The position numbers and the translations under genes are program-made. DNA of 43,753 bases, taken from contig CAYYJM010000018.1 in NCBI GenBank assembly GCA_964471755.1, positions 1 through 43,753 on the forward strand. The letters run 5' to 3'. This stretch comes from CAYYJM01 sp964471755. Its GTDB lineage: Bacteria > Planctomycetota > Planctomycetia > Gemmatales > Gemmataceae. Numbering within the stretch: the stretch's first letter is position 1; each line of letters begins with the position of its first letter. The notes below the pieces were generated by a model that made no database searches, was not told the origin of the DNA, and saw only the letters and a program-made list of their open reading frames with translations. Positions 1-7,305 of this stretch are shown here, in pieces.

Positions 1-51
1 CAGGCCGGACCTCCCCGGGCGGATGATAGGGCTCTAGAAAAGGTATCCGGG

Positions 52-92
52 AAGGTGGAAGGACGACAAGGTGGAACCTTCAGAAGGCGGAA
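52..92 (+). repeat. Three direct repeats of AAGGYGGAA, 16-bp period
   Basis: AAGGTGGAA starts at 52 and 68 and AAGGCGGAA starts at 84, so the period is exactly 16 bp. The array lies just upstream of the possible rho promoter. It may be an iterated protein-binding site or a decayed minisatellite. Nothing in the window decides between them. Confidence 0.55.
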
Positions 93-210
93 CCTCGTCC
101 CGGAGCAGGGAAAGGTCAGGAAGTCTCTAGATTTTTTCGGCGAGGGTGTTACAATAGCATCGAATCAACGCTTACTCACCCTGCCTATCCCCTGTGAACA
201 CTTTAAATCC

Positions 211-248
211 ATCGTTCCTGAGGCCCGGTGCCTGAAGGACGGAACGAT
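211..248 (+). promoter_or_regulatory. Hairpin in the putative rho leader
   Basis: ATCGTTCC at 211-218 pairs perfectly with GGAACGAT at 241-248. Inside it, AGGC at 221-224 pairs with GCCT at 230-233 around a five-base loop. No T-run follows, so it is not an intrinsic terminator. It could be part of a regulatory leader for rho or an unrelated palindrome. Confidence 0.4.
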
Positions 249-436
249 GTCGGGGTTAGCGATCATTCACACGAGTGGCATGAGTCGATCAGAAGTGGGT
301 TAATCGTGTTTACCGTTCCGTTCCCGACGCCCTCGGGCGTGCCGGCAGAGGCCTCGTAACTGGCTCCGTTCCGGTGTCACCCCAATGTCTCTGGGGACAG
401 TCCCGCAGGTTGTCGAACTTCAGTGGAGGACACATC

Positions 437-1840
437 ATGGCCGTCGCTCGTGGCGACGATAACGCCGGCAACGTGACACGTCGTCGGACATTCCGCAAGC
501 CGACCGAGCCGGGCTCCAGCCCGACGCCTGTCACGCCCCCGCCTGCCTCGGTTTCCCCTGCGATTCCTCGCGGTCCCGGCCTTCGCCTGGACGATCTCTA
601 CCGCCTGCCGATGCCCAAGCTGTTCCAACTCGCCGAGCGCGAGGGGATCATGGAACACACCGGCATGACGCGGGCCCAGTTGATCGTGGCCATCGTCCGT
701 CGGCAGATCGAACGCCAGGAAGCCGTCCGCGGCTCGGGCACCCTCGAGGTGCTTCCCGATGGCTACGGCTTCCTGCGCAGTGCCGCCCACAACTACCTGG
801 CCTCGCCGGAAGACATCTATGTGTCACCGAGCCAGATTCGCCGGCTCGGCCTGCGCACCGGCCTCGTCGTCGAGGGGCCGATCCGTCTGCCGATCGAGGG
901 GCAGGAAAACTTCGCTCTGATGCAGGTCGAACTGGTCAACGGCCGACCGCCGGAAGAGAAGGTCCGTCCGACCACCTTCGATGATCTGACGCCCTTGCAC
1001 CCCAATCAGCGGATCAAGCTGGAGTCGGATCCGACCGACCTGGCGACCCGCGTCATCGATCTGGTCACGCCGATCGGCAAGGGCCAGCGCGGCCTGATCG
1101 TCTCGCCGCCGCGTGCCGGCAAGACCGTACTGCTGGCCAAGATCGCCCAGGCCATCAAGAAGAACCATCCCGAGTGCTACCTGATCGTGCTGCTCATCGA
1201 TGAGCGGCCCGAGGAAGTCACCGAGATGGTTCGCAATGTTGCCGCCCCGAACGCCGAGGTGGTGGCCAGCACGTTTGACGAGCCGTCCTCGGAACACGTT
1301 CACGTCGCCGACATCGCCCTGGAAAAGGCGAAGCGTCTCGTCGAGGACGGCCGGGACGTGGTCCTCCTGCTCGACTCGATCACTCGCCTGGCACGGGCTC
1401 ACAACACCGAGGCCCCGTCCGGCGGCAAGCTGCTCTCCGGTGGCCTCGACTCCAACGCCATGCAAAAGCCGAAACGCTTCTTCGGTGCTGCTCGCAGTAT
1501 CGAGGAAGGCGGCTCGCTGACCATCCTGGCTACCGCCCTGATCGATACTGGCAGCCGCATGGACGAGGTGATCTTCGAGGAGTTCAAGGGCACCGGCAAC
1601 ATGGAGTTGCACCTCGATCGTCGGCTCGTGGACAAGCGCGTCTGGCCGGCCATCGACATCAACCGCTCCGGCACCCGCAAGGAAGAGCTGCTCATCCCGG
1701 ACAACGAGGTGGAACGCTCGCGGATGCTGCGCCGTGTGCTGGCCGACATGCATCCGGTCGAAGCGATGGAACTGCTGACGAACCGGCTCCGCAAAACCAA
1801 GACGAACGCCGAGTTCCTGGCGACGATGAACATGTCGTGA
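437..1840 (+). CDS. rho: Transcription termination factor Rho
   Basis: Hexameric RNA-dependent ATPase and helicase that ends transcription of untranslated RNA. The 467-residue protein has an N-terminal extension rich in Pro, Arg and Thr (about 1-55), then a Rho N-terminal domain, then the cold-shock-like RNA-binding domain (VLPDGYGFLRS, about 103-113) and the RecA-like ATPase core. The Walker A motif SPPRAGKT lies near residues 221-228 and the Walker B strand is DVVLLLDSITR. The Q-loop and R-loop regions read SGGLDSNAMQKPKRFFGAAR, and the C-terminus ends with the usual MELLTNRLRKTKTNAEFL. The ATG at 437 was chosen because GGAGGA at 425-430 sits six bases upstream; an in-frame ATG at 374 lacks such a site. 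A stem-loop of a repeat family follows the stop codon. Identification is secure. Confidence 0.98.
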   Translation: MAVARGDDNAGNVTRRRTFRKPTEPGSSPTPVTPPPASVSPAIPRGPGLRLDDLYRLPMPKLFQLAEREGIMEHTGMTRAQLIVAIVRRQIERQEAVRGSGTLEVLPDGYGFLRSAAHNYLASPEDIYVSPSQIRRLGLRTGLVVEGPIRLPIEGQENFALMQVELVNGRPPEEKVRPTTFDDLTPLHPNQRIKLESDPTDLATRVIDLVTPIGKGQRGLIVSPPRAGKTVLLAKIAQAIKKNHPECYLIVLLIDERPEEVTEMVRNVAAPNAEVVASTFDEPSSEHVHVADIALEKAKRLVEDGRDVVLLLDSITRLARAHNTEAPSGGKLLSGGLDSNAMQKPKRFFGAARSIEEGGSLTILATALIDTGSRMDEVIFEEFKGTGNMELHLDRRLVDKRVWPAIDINRSGTRKEELLIPDNEVERSRMLRRVLADMHPVEAMELLTNRLRKTKTNAEFLATMNMS

Positions 1841-1863
1841 ATTCCGTTTCGGTCGCGAACTCT

Positions 1864-1893
1864 CCCCCGGCTTTCGCCGGGGGCTCGCCTTTT
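1864..1893 (+). terminator. Stem-loop after rho, member of the GGCGAGCCCCC repeat family
   Basis: CCCCCGGC (1864-1871) and GCCGGGGG (1876-1883) form a perfect 8-bp stem around TTTC, followed by CTCGCC and a short T-run at 1890-1893. It probably ends rho transcription. The same unit, read on the other strand as GGCGAGCCCCC with a GAAA loop, recurs after fur at 17.2 kb, so it is also an interspersed repeat. Confidence 0.6.
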
Positions 1894-1910
1894 CCCCGTC
1901 GAGTCACACG

Positions 1911-3401
1911 ATGACCTCCTACGATGAACTGACCCACCGTGTCCGGGAGACTGCCGTCCTGGGTTCCTGTGCCGGCATTCTCGGCTGGGACGAGCGAACC
2001 TTCCTGCCACCGGCCGGGGCCAATCACCGGGCGGCACAACTGGGCCTGCTCGCCCGGTTGTGCCATGAACAAGCGATCGATCCACGCATCGGCGAGTTAC
2101 TCGGCCGTGTCGAGGCTGAACCGCTCAACGCCGAACAGGCGAGCGTCGTCCGGGAGATCCGACGCGGCTTCGACCGCTCGGTGAAGGTGCCGGCCCGCCT
2201 CGTCGAGGAACTGGCCCGGGTGACCACCCTGGCCCAGCAGGCCTGGGTGGCCGCCCGGGCGAAGAACGACTGGTTCGCCTTCCAGCCGTGGCTGCAAAAG
2301 ATCGTCACTCTCAAACGCGAGGAGGCCCAGGCCGTCGGCTATCGCGAGTCGCCGTACGACGCTCTTCTCGATGAGTACGAACCCGGCGCGACGGCCCGCG
2401 AGATCACCGAGGTCTTTCGTCGCCTGCGCGAGCAACTCACGCCGTTGATCGAGGCCATCGCGGCTTCGAAGGTTCGGCCGCGCAAGGACATCCTGACGCG
2501 CGACTATCCGATTGAGAAGCAGAGAGACCTGGGCACCATCGTGGCTCGCGCGATCGGCTTCGATTTCGAGGCCGGCCGACTCGACACGACGACGCATCCG
2601 TTCTGCAGCGGCATCGGCCCCGGTGATTGCCGGATCACGACGCGCTACAATCCGCGTTTCTTCAACGAGTCGTTCTTCGGCATCCTGCACGAGGCGGGGC
2701 ACGGCCTGTACGAGCAGGGTCTGCGCGCCGACTTCTTCGGCCTGGCTCCGGGGCTGTACTGCTCTCTGGGCCTGCACGAGTCGCAGTCGCGATTCTGGGA
2801 GAACCAGGTCGGCCGCAGTCGGCCGTTCTGGCAGTGGGCCTTCCCGCAGGCTCGCGAACACTTCCCCGCCGCGCTGGCCGATGTGCCGGTCGAGGATTTC
2901 TACTTCGCCATCAACGAGGTGACGCCATCGTTCATCCGCGTCGAGGCGGACGAGGCAACCTACAACCTGCACATCATCCTGCGCTTCGAGCTGGAGCAGG
3001 CTTTGCTCACTGGCGATCTGCCGGTGGCCGAGGTGCCGGCCGCGTGGAACGAGAAGTTCAAGAACTCGCTCGGCCTCGACGTGCCCGACGATGCGCATGG
3101 TGCCCTGCAAGACATCCACTGGTCCGGCGGCGGCATCGGCTACTTCCCGACGTACACGCTCGGCAATCTCTACGCCGCCCAGTTGATGGAAGCGATTCGC
3201 CGCGATCTCGGCGACGTGGACGCAATCCTGAGTCGGGGCGAGTTCACGGACGTCCTCGCGTGGCTGCGTGACAAGGTTCACCACGCCGGCCGGAGCGAAT
3301 CGGCGACATCCCTATGTCAGCGGATCACGGGCAAGCCGCTGTCCCATGAGCCGCTGCTGAACCACCTGCGCGGAAAGTACACCCCGCTGTATCAGCTCTG
3401 A
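1911..3401 (+). CDS. Carboxypeptidase, peptidase family M32 (carboxypeptidase Taq type)
   Basis: Zinc-dependent cytoplasmic carboxypeptidase that removes C-terminal amino acids from peptides. The 496-residue length is normal for M32. The HEAGH zinc-binding motif lies near residues 260-264 (HEAGHGLYEQG) and the third ligand is in the downstream HESQSRFWENQ motif near 289-299. The family-typical EVTPSFIRVEADE and IHWSGGGIGYFPTYTLGNLYAAQ (described in part: residues about 405-425) are present. There is no signal peptide. The start ATG at 1911 follows the rho stem-loop by 17 bases, and no strong Shine-Dalgarno is visible. The gene is same-strand with rho but separated from it by a terminator-like element. 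Family assignment is secure; the natural substrate is not known. Confidence 0.95.
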   Translation: MTSYDELTHRVRETAVLGSCAGILGWDERTFLPPAGANHRAAQLGLLARLCHEQAIDPRIGELLGRVEAEPLNAEQASVVREIRRGFDRSVKVPARLVEELARVTTLAQQAWVAARAKNDWFAFQPWLQKIVTLKREEAQAVGYRESPYDALLDEYEPGATAREITEVFRRLREQLTPLIEAIAASKVRPRKDILTRDYPIEKQRDLGTIVARAIGFDFEAGRLDTTTHPFCSGIGPGDCRITTRYNPRFFNESFFGILHEAGHGLYEQGLRADFFGLAPGLYCSLGLHESQSRFWENQVGRSRPFWQWAFPQAREHFPAALADVPVEDFYFAINEVTPSFIRVEADEATYNLHIILRFELEQALLTGDLPVAEVPAAWNEKFKNSLGLDVPDDAHGALQDIHWSGGGIGYFPTYTLGNLYAAQLMEAIRRDLGDVDAILSRGEFTDVLAWLRDKVHHAGRSESATSLCQRITGKPLSHEPLLNHLRGKYTPLYQL

Positions 3402-3432
3402 TTCGGCGGCGAGCCGGATTCCGGACTTGGCC

Positions 3433-3462
3433 TTTTCTCCAGAGACCGTTCCGGGGTAAAAT
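3433..3462 (+). promoter_or_regulatory. Candidate promoter of the structured RNA
   Basis: TAAAAT at 3457-3462 matches five of six bases of the -10 consensus. TTTTCT at 3433-3438 is a weak -35 with an 18-bp spacer. Transcription would start near 3469, just before the long stem of the candidate RNA. Confidence 0.4.
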
Positions 3463-3468
3463 AGAATA

Positions 3469-3605
3469 TCCTGGCAGGAGAGGCCCGACGCGGCAATCCG
3501 TATCATCCCACGCCAGGGTACGACGTTCTGGACTCCTCAACGCGTTGGGGAGCCTCTCCTTGTGGGGCGTGGTCGGCGGGGCAACTCGACCGACCACGCC
3601 TTTTT
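3469..3605 (+). ncRNA. Candidate structured non-coding RNA, about 137 nt
   Basis: The segment has a possible promoter, no ATG-initiated frame and a strong intrinsic terminator. AGGAGAGGC at 3476-3484 pairs with GCCTCTCCT at 3552-3560. Directly inside, CCGACGCG at 3485-3492 pairs with CGCGTTGG at 3541-3548 (one G-T pair), leaving a 3-nt bulge at 3549-3551. Together this is a 17-bp rod closing a 48-nt internal region that holds a CCAG/CTGG hairpin (3513-3531). A competing local hairpin, CTCCTCAA (3533-3540) with TTGGGGAG (3545-3552), cannot coexist with the rod. The rod-with-bubble shape recalls 6S RNA, but no sequence signature of 6S, SRP RNA, tmRNA or RNase P was recognised. It could instead be the 3' UTR of the M32 gene. 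Confidence 0.45.
3566..3605 (+). terminator. Intrinsic terminator
   Basis: GGCGTGGTCGG (3566-3576) and CCGACCACGCC (3590-3600) form a perfect 11-bp stem with a 13-nt loop, followed by TTTTT at 3601-3605. It terminates plus-strand transcription of the candidate RNA and/or the M32 peptidase gene. Confidence 0.85.
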
Positions 3606-3625
3606 CCGTCGAACCAACGCAGACG

Positions 3626-4126
3626 CTACACCGGGCTGTAACGCGTGAGGCCGGGCACCCGGTCGAAATCGGCATCCCCACTTGCCAAGGTGTCCAGCCC
3701 GTTCGCCTGCATCGCCGCCACGATGAGGGCATCATTCGTGAGCAGGCCATACTGAATGCTCAGGTCGGCCGCCCGAGAGACGAGGGAACCGGTGACCGAA
3801 AGAATAGCGATGGGGATGGCTGCCAATGCGTCGATGGCTCGCCGATGCCCCGTGAGTCGCTGGACCTCACTCGGATGGCGACGAAGCCAGTTCGCCATCC
3901 CACTCGGAGGCCGAGAAAACAGCGTCGCCGCCTCGAGCGCCATCAGGCGATGGGCCATTTCGGAGAGGACATGTGCCGCCGAGCATCCCGCCAGAACCTG
4001 GTTCTCGATTCGCTCCAGGAGTCGCCGACACGCCGGGCCGTAGGTCGGATCGGCGGTGGCTTCGTAAATGAGACAGTTCGCGTCGAGGAACACAGTGACG
4101 CCAGCCGGGATGGCGTCGAAGGTCAC
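3626..4126 (-). CDS. PIN-domain ribonuclease toxin (VapC-like)
   Basis: Probable metal-dependent RNase toxin of a type II toxin-antitoxin pair. The 166-residue protein carries the acidic residues expected of an active PIN domain: D15 (VFLDANCLIYE), E56 (HVLSEMAH), D132 (LLTNDALIVAAM) and D151/D153 (ASGDADFD). The GTG start at 4126 overlaps the antitoxin stop by four bases (GTGA), which indicates translational coupling and fixes the start. It converges on the candidate RNA terminator. VapC enzymes cut tRNA or rRNA; the target here is unknown. Toxin identity is well supported by the motifs and the partner gene. Confidence 0.88.
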   Translation of the reverse strand: MTFDAIPAGVTVFLDANCLIYEATADPTYGPACRRLLERIENQVLAGCSAAHVLSEMAHRLMALEAATLFSRPPSGMANWLRRHPSEVQRLTGHRRAIDALAAIPIAILSVTGSLVSRAADLSIQYGLLTNDALIVAAMQANGLDTLASGDADFDRVPGLTRYSPV

Positions 4127-4347
4127 GACGCACCCCACAACCCTTCGTCCTCGTCGTCGAGGAAGCGCTGCAGTTCTTCGGTGGTGCCGGTCCAGGGAAC
4201 TATCCCGGAAAGCCTCTCGACGGCTCCGCCTTGCCGGATCGTGACCGTGACCGTGACCGTGACGCGCTGGCCGTCTTGCAATGGCAACTCCCGGTCCAGC
4301 TTCAGTGTGCCGTTTTCGTAGACGGCCTCGATCTGTACTGTTTCCAC
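4123..4347 (-). CDS. AF2212-like (DUF104) antitoxin
   Basis: A 74-residue protein upstream of and overlapping the PIN toxin. The N-terminus, IEAVYENGTLKLDRELPL, followed by a run of alternating Val and Thr, fits the AF2212/DUF104 family, which is commonly paired with PIN toxins. The acidic C-terminus (RFLDDEDEGLW) is a plausible toxin-binding tail. The GTG start at 4347 has a GGAG site at 4356-4359 eight bases upstream. A possible minus-strand -10 (TACAAT) lies at 4379-4384 in the short divergent space shared with the cysteine desulfurase gene. The Val-Thr stretch is encoded by a hexanucleotide tandem repeat. Confidence 0.85.
   Translation of the reverse strand: METVQIEAVYENGTLKLDRELPLQDGQRVTVTVTVTIRQGGAVERLSGIVPWTGTTEELQRFLDDEDEGLWGAS
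4241..4263 (+). repeat. GTGACC hexanucleotide microsatellite in the antitoxin gene
   Basis: Nearly four copies of GTGACC lie inside the antitoxin gene. They encode the Val-Thr repeat of one beta strand. A change of one copy adds or removes two residues without breaking the frame. Confidence 0.8.
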
Positions 4348-4402
4348 AACTCATTCTCCATGCGGTGAAAGTGTCTGGATTGTACAGCAGGTGAGAACGC
4401 GC

Positions 4403-5557
4403 ATGAAACCGATATACCTCGACTACAACGCGACCACTCCCATCGACCCGGCCGTCGTCGAGGCGATGCTGCCCTATCTCCGGGACCACCACGGCAACCC
4501 GTCCAGCACGCACGCCTTCGGCAAGCTCGCTCACCAGGCGGTGGAACGTGCCCGAACCCAGGTGTCCGCCCTGGTCGGAGCGCGGCCGGAGGAAGTCGTC
4601 TTCACTGGCGGCGGCACCGAGGCGAGCAATCTCGCCATCAAGGGCGTGGCCTTCCGCGGCGCGACCGGCTGGGGCGGTTGGTTCCGCGGCGGCGTGCGCG
4701 GTCGGCACGTCATCCACAGTTCCATCGAGCATCCGGCCACGACCCAGCCGTGCGACTTCCTGGCCCGACTCGGTTGCAGCGTCACCATCGTGCCGGTCGA
4801 TGGTCAGGGCCGCGTCGATCCCGACGACGTGCGCCGGGCCCTCCGCCGGAATACCGTGCTGGTCAGCATCATGCACAGCAACAACGAGGTCGGCACCCTT
4901 CAGCCGATCGCCGACATCGGCCGACTCACCCGCGAACGCGGCGTGCTGCTCCACGTCGATGCGGCCCAGTCACTCGGCAAGGTCGATGTCAACGTCGCGT
5001 CACTGGGCATCGATCTGCTGACAATCGCCGGTCACAAGCTCTATGCTCCGAAGGGGGTCGGAGTCCTCTACGTTCGTCAGGGGGTGAACCTGGAGCCGGT
5101 GTTGCACGGGGCCGGGCATGAGAACGGCCGCCGGGCCGGGACGGAGAACGTGCCCTACCTCGTCGCGCTCGGCAAGGCGTGCGAGCTGGCGAAGGCGTCA
5201 CTCCCCGCAGCGACCGAGCGCTTGCGACATCTCCGCGAACGGCTCTGGCAGCGACTGGCGGCCGCCCTTGGCGAGCGGGTGTCACTCAATGGTCACCCGA
5301 CGGAGCGACTGCCGAACACGCTGAACGTGAACTTCCACGGCCACGTCGGCGCGGACCTCCTGGCCCGCGTGCCGGACGTGGCGGCCTCGACCGGGTCGGC
5401 CTGTCACGAGGGCAAGGTCGCTCAGTCGCCGGTGCTGTGTGCCATGCGCGTACCGCCCGAACGCGGCAAGGGTGCGGTGCGCCTCAGCGTCGGCCGCTTC
5501 ACGACCGAGGCCGAGGTGGACGAGGCGTCCGACATCTTCATCCGGGCGGTGGGATAG
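4403..5557 (+). CDS. Cysteine desulfurase (class V aminotransferase, NifS/IscS family)
   Basis: PLP enzyme that takes sulfur from cysteine for Fe-S clusters or thiolation. In the 384-residue protein the visible signatures are HGNPSSTHAFG, FTGGGTEASNLAI, SSIEHPA, HSNNEVGT, HVDAAQS and the PLP lysine at about K212 (AGHKLYAPKG). The catalytic cysteine is about C334 in STGSACHEGK, on a long loop. The ATG at 4403 is preferred over the in-frame GTG at 4391 because AGGTG at 4389-4393 is well placed for it. No iscU, iscA or suf genes are adjacent, so the exact pathway (isc, nif or tRNA thiolation) is open. The stop codon is two bases from the stop of the convergent ABC permease gene. Confidence 0.93.
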   Translation: MKPIYLDYNATTPIDPAVVEAMLPYLRDHHGNPSSTHAFGKLAHQAVERARTQVSALVGARPEEVVFTGGGTEASNLAIKGVAFRGATGWGGWFRGGVRGRHVIHSSIEHPATTQPCDFLARLGCSVTIVPVDGQGRVDPDDVRRALRRNTVLVSIMHSNNEVGTLQPIADIGRLTRERGVLLHVDAAQSLGKVDVNVASLGIDLLTIAGHKLYAPKGVGVLYVRQGVNLEPVLHGAGHENGRRAGTENVPYLVALGKACELAKASLPAATERLRHLRERLWQRLAAALGERVSLNGHPTERLPNTLNVNFHGHVGADLLARVPDVAASTGSACHEGKVAQSPVLCAMRVPPERGKGAVRLSVGRFTTEAEVDEASDIFIRAVG

Positions 5558-5559
5558 CC

Positions 5560-7305
5560 TCAGAACTCCATCTCACGCAGGGCGTGCAGACCGCGCCACA
5601 TCGGCCAGAGGGCGGCCAGGAGGGCAGCGCCAACACCGAGCAGCGCAAGCGGAATGATGAGCCAGTTCCGCGGCATGATGCTCCCGGGCGATTCTGCCGC
5701 CACCAGGTCGATGTGGTACACGGCGTTCACCAGCGCGATGACGACCAGCAGACAGATCAGACCCGCGATCAGGTTCACCGTACCGCCGAAACCGACGGCG
5801 ATCTTCGACGGATCCGTCTCGCGGAAGTTCGGCAGCATCGCCCCGATGCCGACGCTCAAACCGCTCAGGGCAAACGACAGCAGGATCACCGTGAGCAGGT
5901 GAAGCAGACACGCACTGGCCGGCAGACCAAGACGCAGATCGCTGATCACGATCAACGGCACGGACAGGAAGAGGACGCCGACGGAGGAGAAGAGGAACTT
6001 GCCCCAGAGCAGTTCCGAGCGTTCCAGCGGCATCAGGCCCAGCACCCAGAACTTCCGCCCCTCCAGACTCAGCAGCGGGTAGATAAACCGACTGGTGAAG
6101 ATCGAGATGAGCAGCGACACGACCGTCAGGTTGAGCAGGCCGACACCGACCATGTAACGCCACGTCATGTACGGCCCGGCGATGCGCGGGATGAACAGGG
6201 CGTAGAGGGCCATCAGCAGGAAGAAGATCAGCACCTGGCCCCACTGCTGCGGGTCGCGGCGGAAGGTGCGGAAGTCCTTGACGATGAGCAACCGCATCCG
6301 GGCCGGGACGTAGAACAGGCCCCCTTCCAGGAGACGATCCATCCAGTGACCGCCGTGCCGACGACGCAGGTCGCCGCCGGTGGAGAGCAGGTTGAAGCCG
6401 CGGCGGTAGAGGGTCCGCGAAGCCCAGGCGACGATCAGGTAGAGGAACAGACCATTGCTCCAGATCAGGCCCAGGTAGTAGAGCGAATCGACGAGCCGAC
6501 CGCGAGCCGCCTCGCGCAGACCCTGACCGACCCAGTGGCTCGGAATGAACTTGCCCGCGGCGAAGGCGATCTGGCCGAACAGAATGTTGAGCGTCTCGCT
6601 TCCCGGCGTCGTCGGCCAGTGGTGGCTCCGGAGCGAGTAGATCCAGTAGGCCAGACCCAGAGCCAGACCGACGATCACGAGGATGAGCAAGGTCCGTCGC
6701 CGACGCGGCACGAGATTGACGAGCAGTAGCATGACCAGGGCACCGAGGCCGCTCGGCACCAGCACGAAGCCGAGAAAGAAGACCACCAGCAGCGGGTAGT
6801 AGAACCACGGAGCCTCGCCGACCATGCCGTAGGCGATCAGGACCGGCCCACCCAGCAACAGGAAGGCCCACGACGAAAAGGCGATCGCTCCCTGGAACTT
6901 GAAGCTGAAGATCTGATCGTCGTCGATCGGCTTGCTCAGCAGGAACATCGCCTCGGCAGTGCTGAACAGGCTGCCGAACAGAATCAACCCGGTCGAGAAG
7001 ATCAGCAGGAAACCCAGGGAGAAGAAGAGCATGTCGATCAGTCGGCTGACCATCTCGACGTGAACGGTGGCGAACTTCGCCTCGTTGACGAGGAAGTGGA
7101 AGCCGGCGTAGGCGACGCCGAACATGAAGAAGGCGATCACGGCACAGGCGGCCAGGATCGTCGTCGGCCGAAAAAGCGACTGGCCGAAGAGGACTCGCCA
7201 GGCGTTGGCCCCCATGCGCAAGCGGAGCCACTGGAACAGGCCCTGCTGCCCGAGCGAGGACAGGGGCCGGGCGGGGGACGACGGCACGACCGGCGGGGCA
7301 CTCAT
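5560..7305 (-). CDS. ABC transporter permease, large multi-span membrane protein
   Basis: A 581-residue protein with roughly a dozen hydrophobic spans (for example GLFLYLIVAWA, VLIFFLLMALYALF and the C-terminal ALLGVGAALLAALW). It is probably the membrane component of the exporter whose ATPase is encoded just upstream. The ATG at 7305 overlaps the ATPase stop in an ATGA, which sets the start; the longer upstream frame runs through the ATPase gene and is rejected. The first 35 residues are Pro/Ser-rich and probably cytoplasmic. The length exceeds a simple ABC-2 permease and fits the fused, double-length permeases seen in planctomycetes and Gram-positives. Substrate unknown. Confidence 0.85.
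   Translation of the reverse strand: MSAPPVVPSSPARPLSSLGQQGLFQWLRLRMGANAWRVLFGQSLFRPTTILAACAVIAFFMFGVAYAGFHFLVNEAKFATVHVEMVSRLIDMLFFSLGFLLIFSTGLILFGSLFSTAEAMFLLSKPIDDDQIFSFKFQGAIAFSSWAFLLLGGPVLIAYGMVGEAPWFYYPLLVVFFLGFVLVPSGLGALVMLLLVNLVPRRRRTLLILVIVGLALGLAYWIYSLRSHHWPTTPGSETLNILFGQIAFAAGKFIPSHWVGQGLREAARGRLVDSLYYLGLIWSNGLFLYLIVAWASRTLYRRGFNLLSTGGDLRRRHGGHWMDRLLEGGLFYVPARMRLLIVKDFRTFRRDPQQWGQVLIFFLLMALYALFIPRIAGPYMTWRYMVGVGLLNLTVVSLLISIFTSRFIYPLLSLEGRKFWVLGLMPLERSELLWGKFLFSSVGVLFLSVPLIVISDLRLGLPASACLLHLLTVILLSFALSGLSVGIGAMLPNFRETDPSKIAVGFGGTVNLIAGLICLLVVIALVNAVYHIDLVAAESPGSIMPRNWLIIPLALLGVGAALLAALWPMWRGLHALREMEF

Larger units (their letters stand above)
1..436 (+). other. Non-coding region and leader upstream of rho
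   Basis: No convincing gene lies here. Three direct repeats occupy 52-92. A possible -10 hexamer, TACAAT, sits at 150-155, but no good -35 box lies at the usual distance. If transcription starts near 162, rho would carry a leader of about 275 nt. That leader holds a hairpin at 211-248 and a second small hairpin with arms 380-384 and 392-396. In many bacteria rho is autoregulated through its own leader; applying that here is inference. An open frame at 55-303 has no ribosome binding site or recognisable protein features and is not called. Confidence 0.5.

Noticed and set aside
55..303. Possible 82-residue gene upstream of rho
   Set aside because: No ribosome binding site, no domain, and it includes the 16-bp repeats and leader hairpin.
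3469..3605. Identification of the candidate RNA as 6S, SRP or tmRNA
   Set aside because: The overall rod is 6S-like, but no family-specific motif or tetraloop receptor was found, so only an unnamed candidate is reported.
4123..4954. Extension of the toxin frame across the antitoxin and into the cysteine desulfurase gene
   Set aside because: The GTGA overlap with the antitoxin gives a natural toxin start at 4126, and the upstream part only shadows two other real genes.
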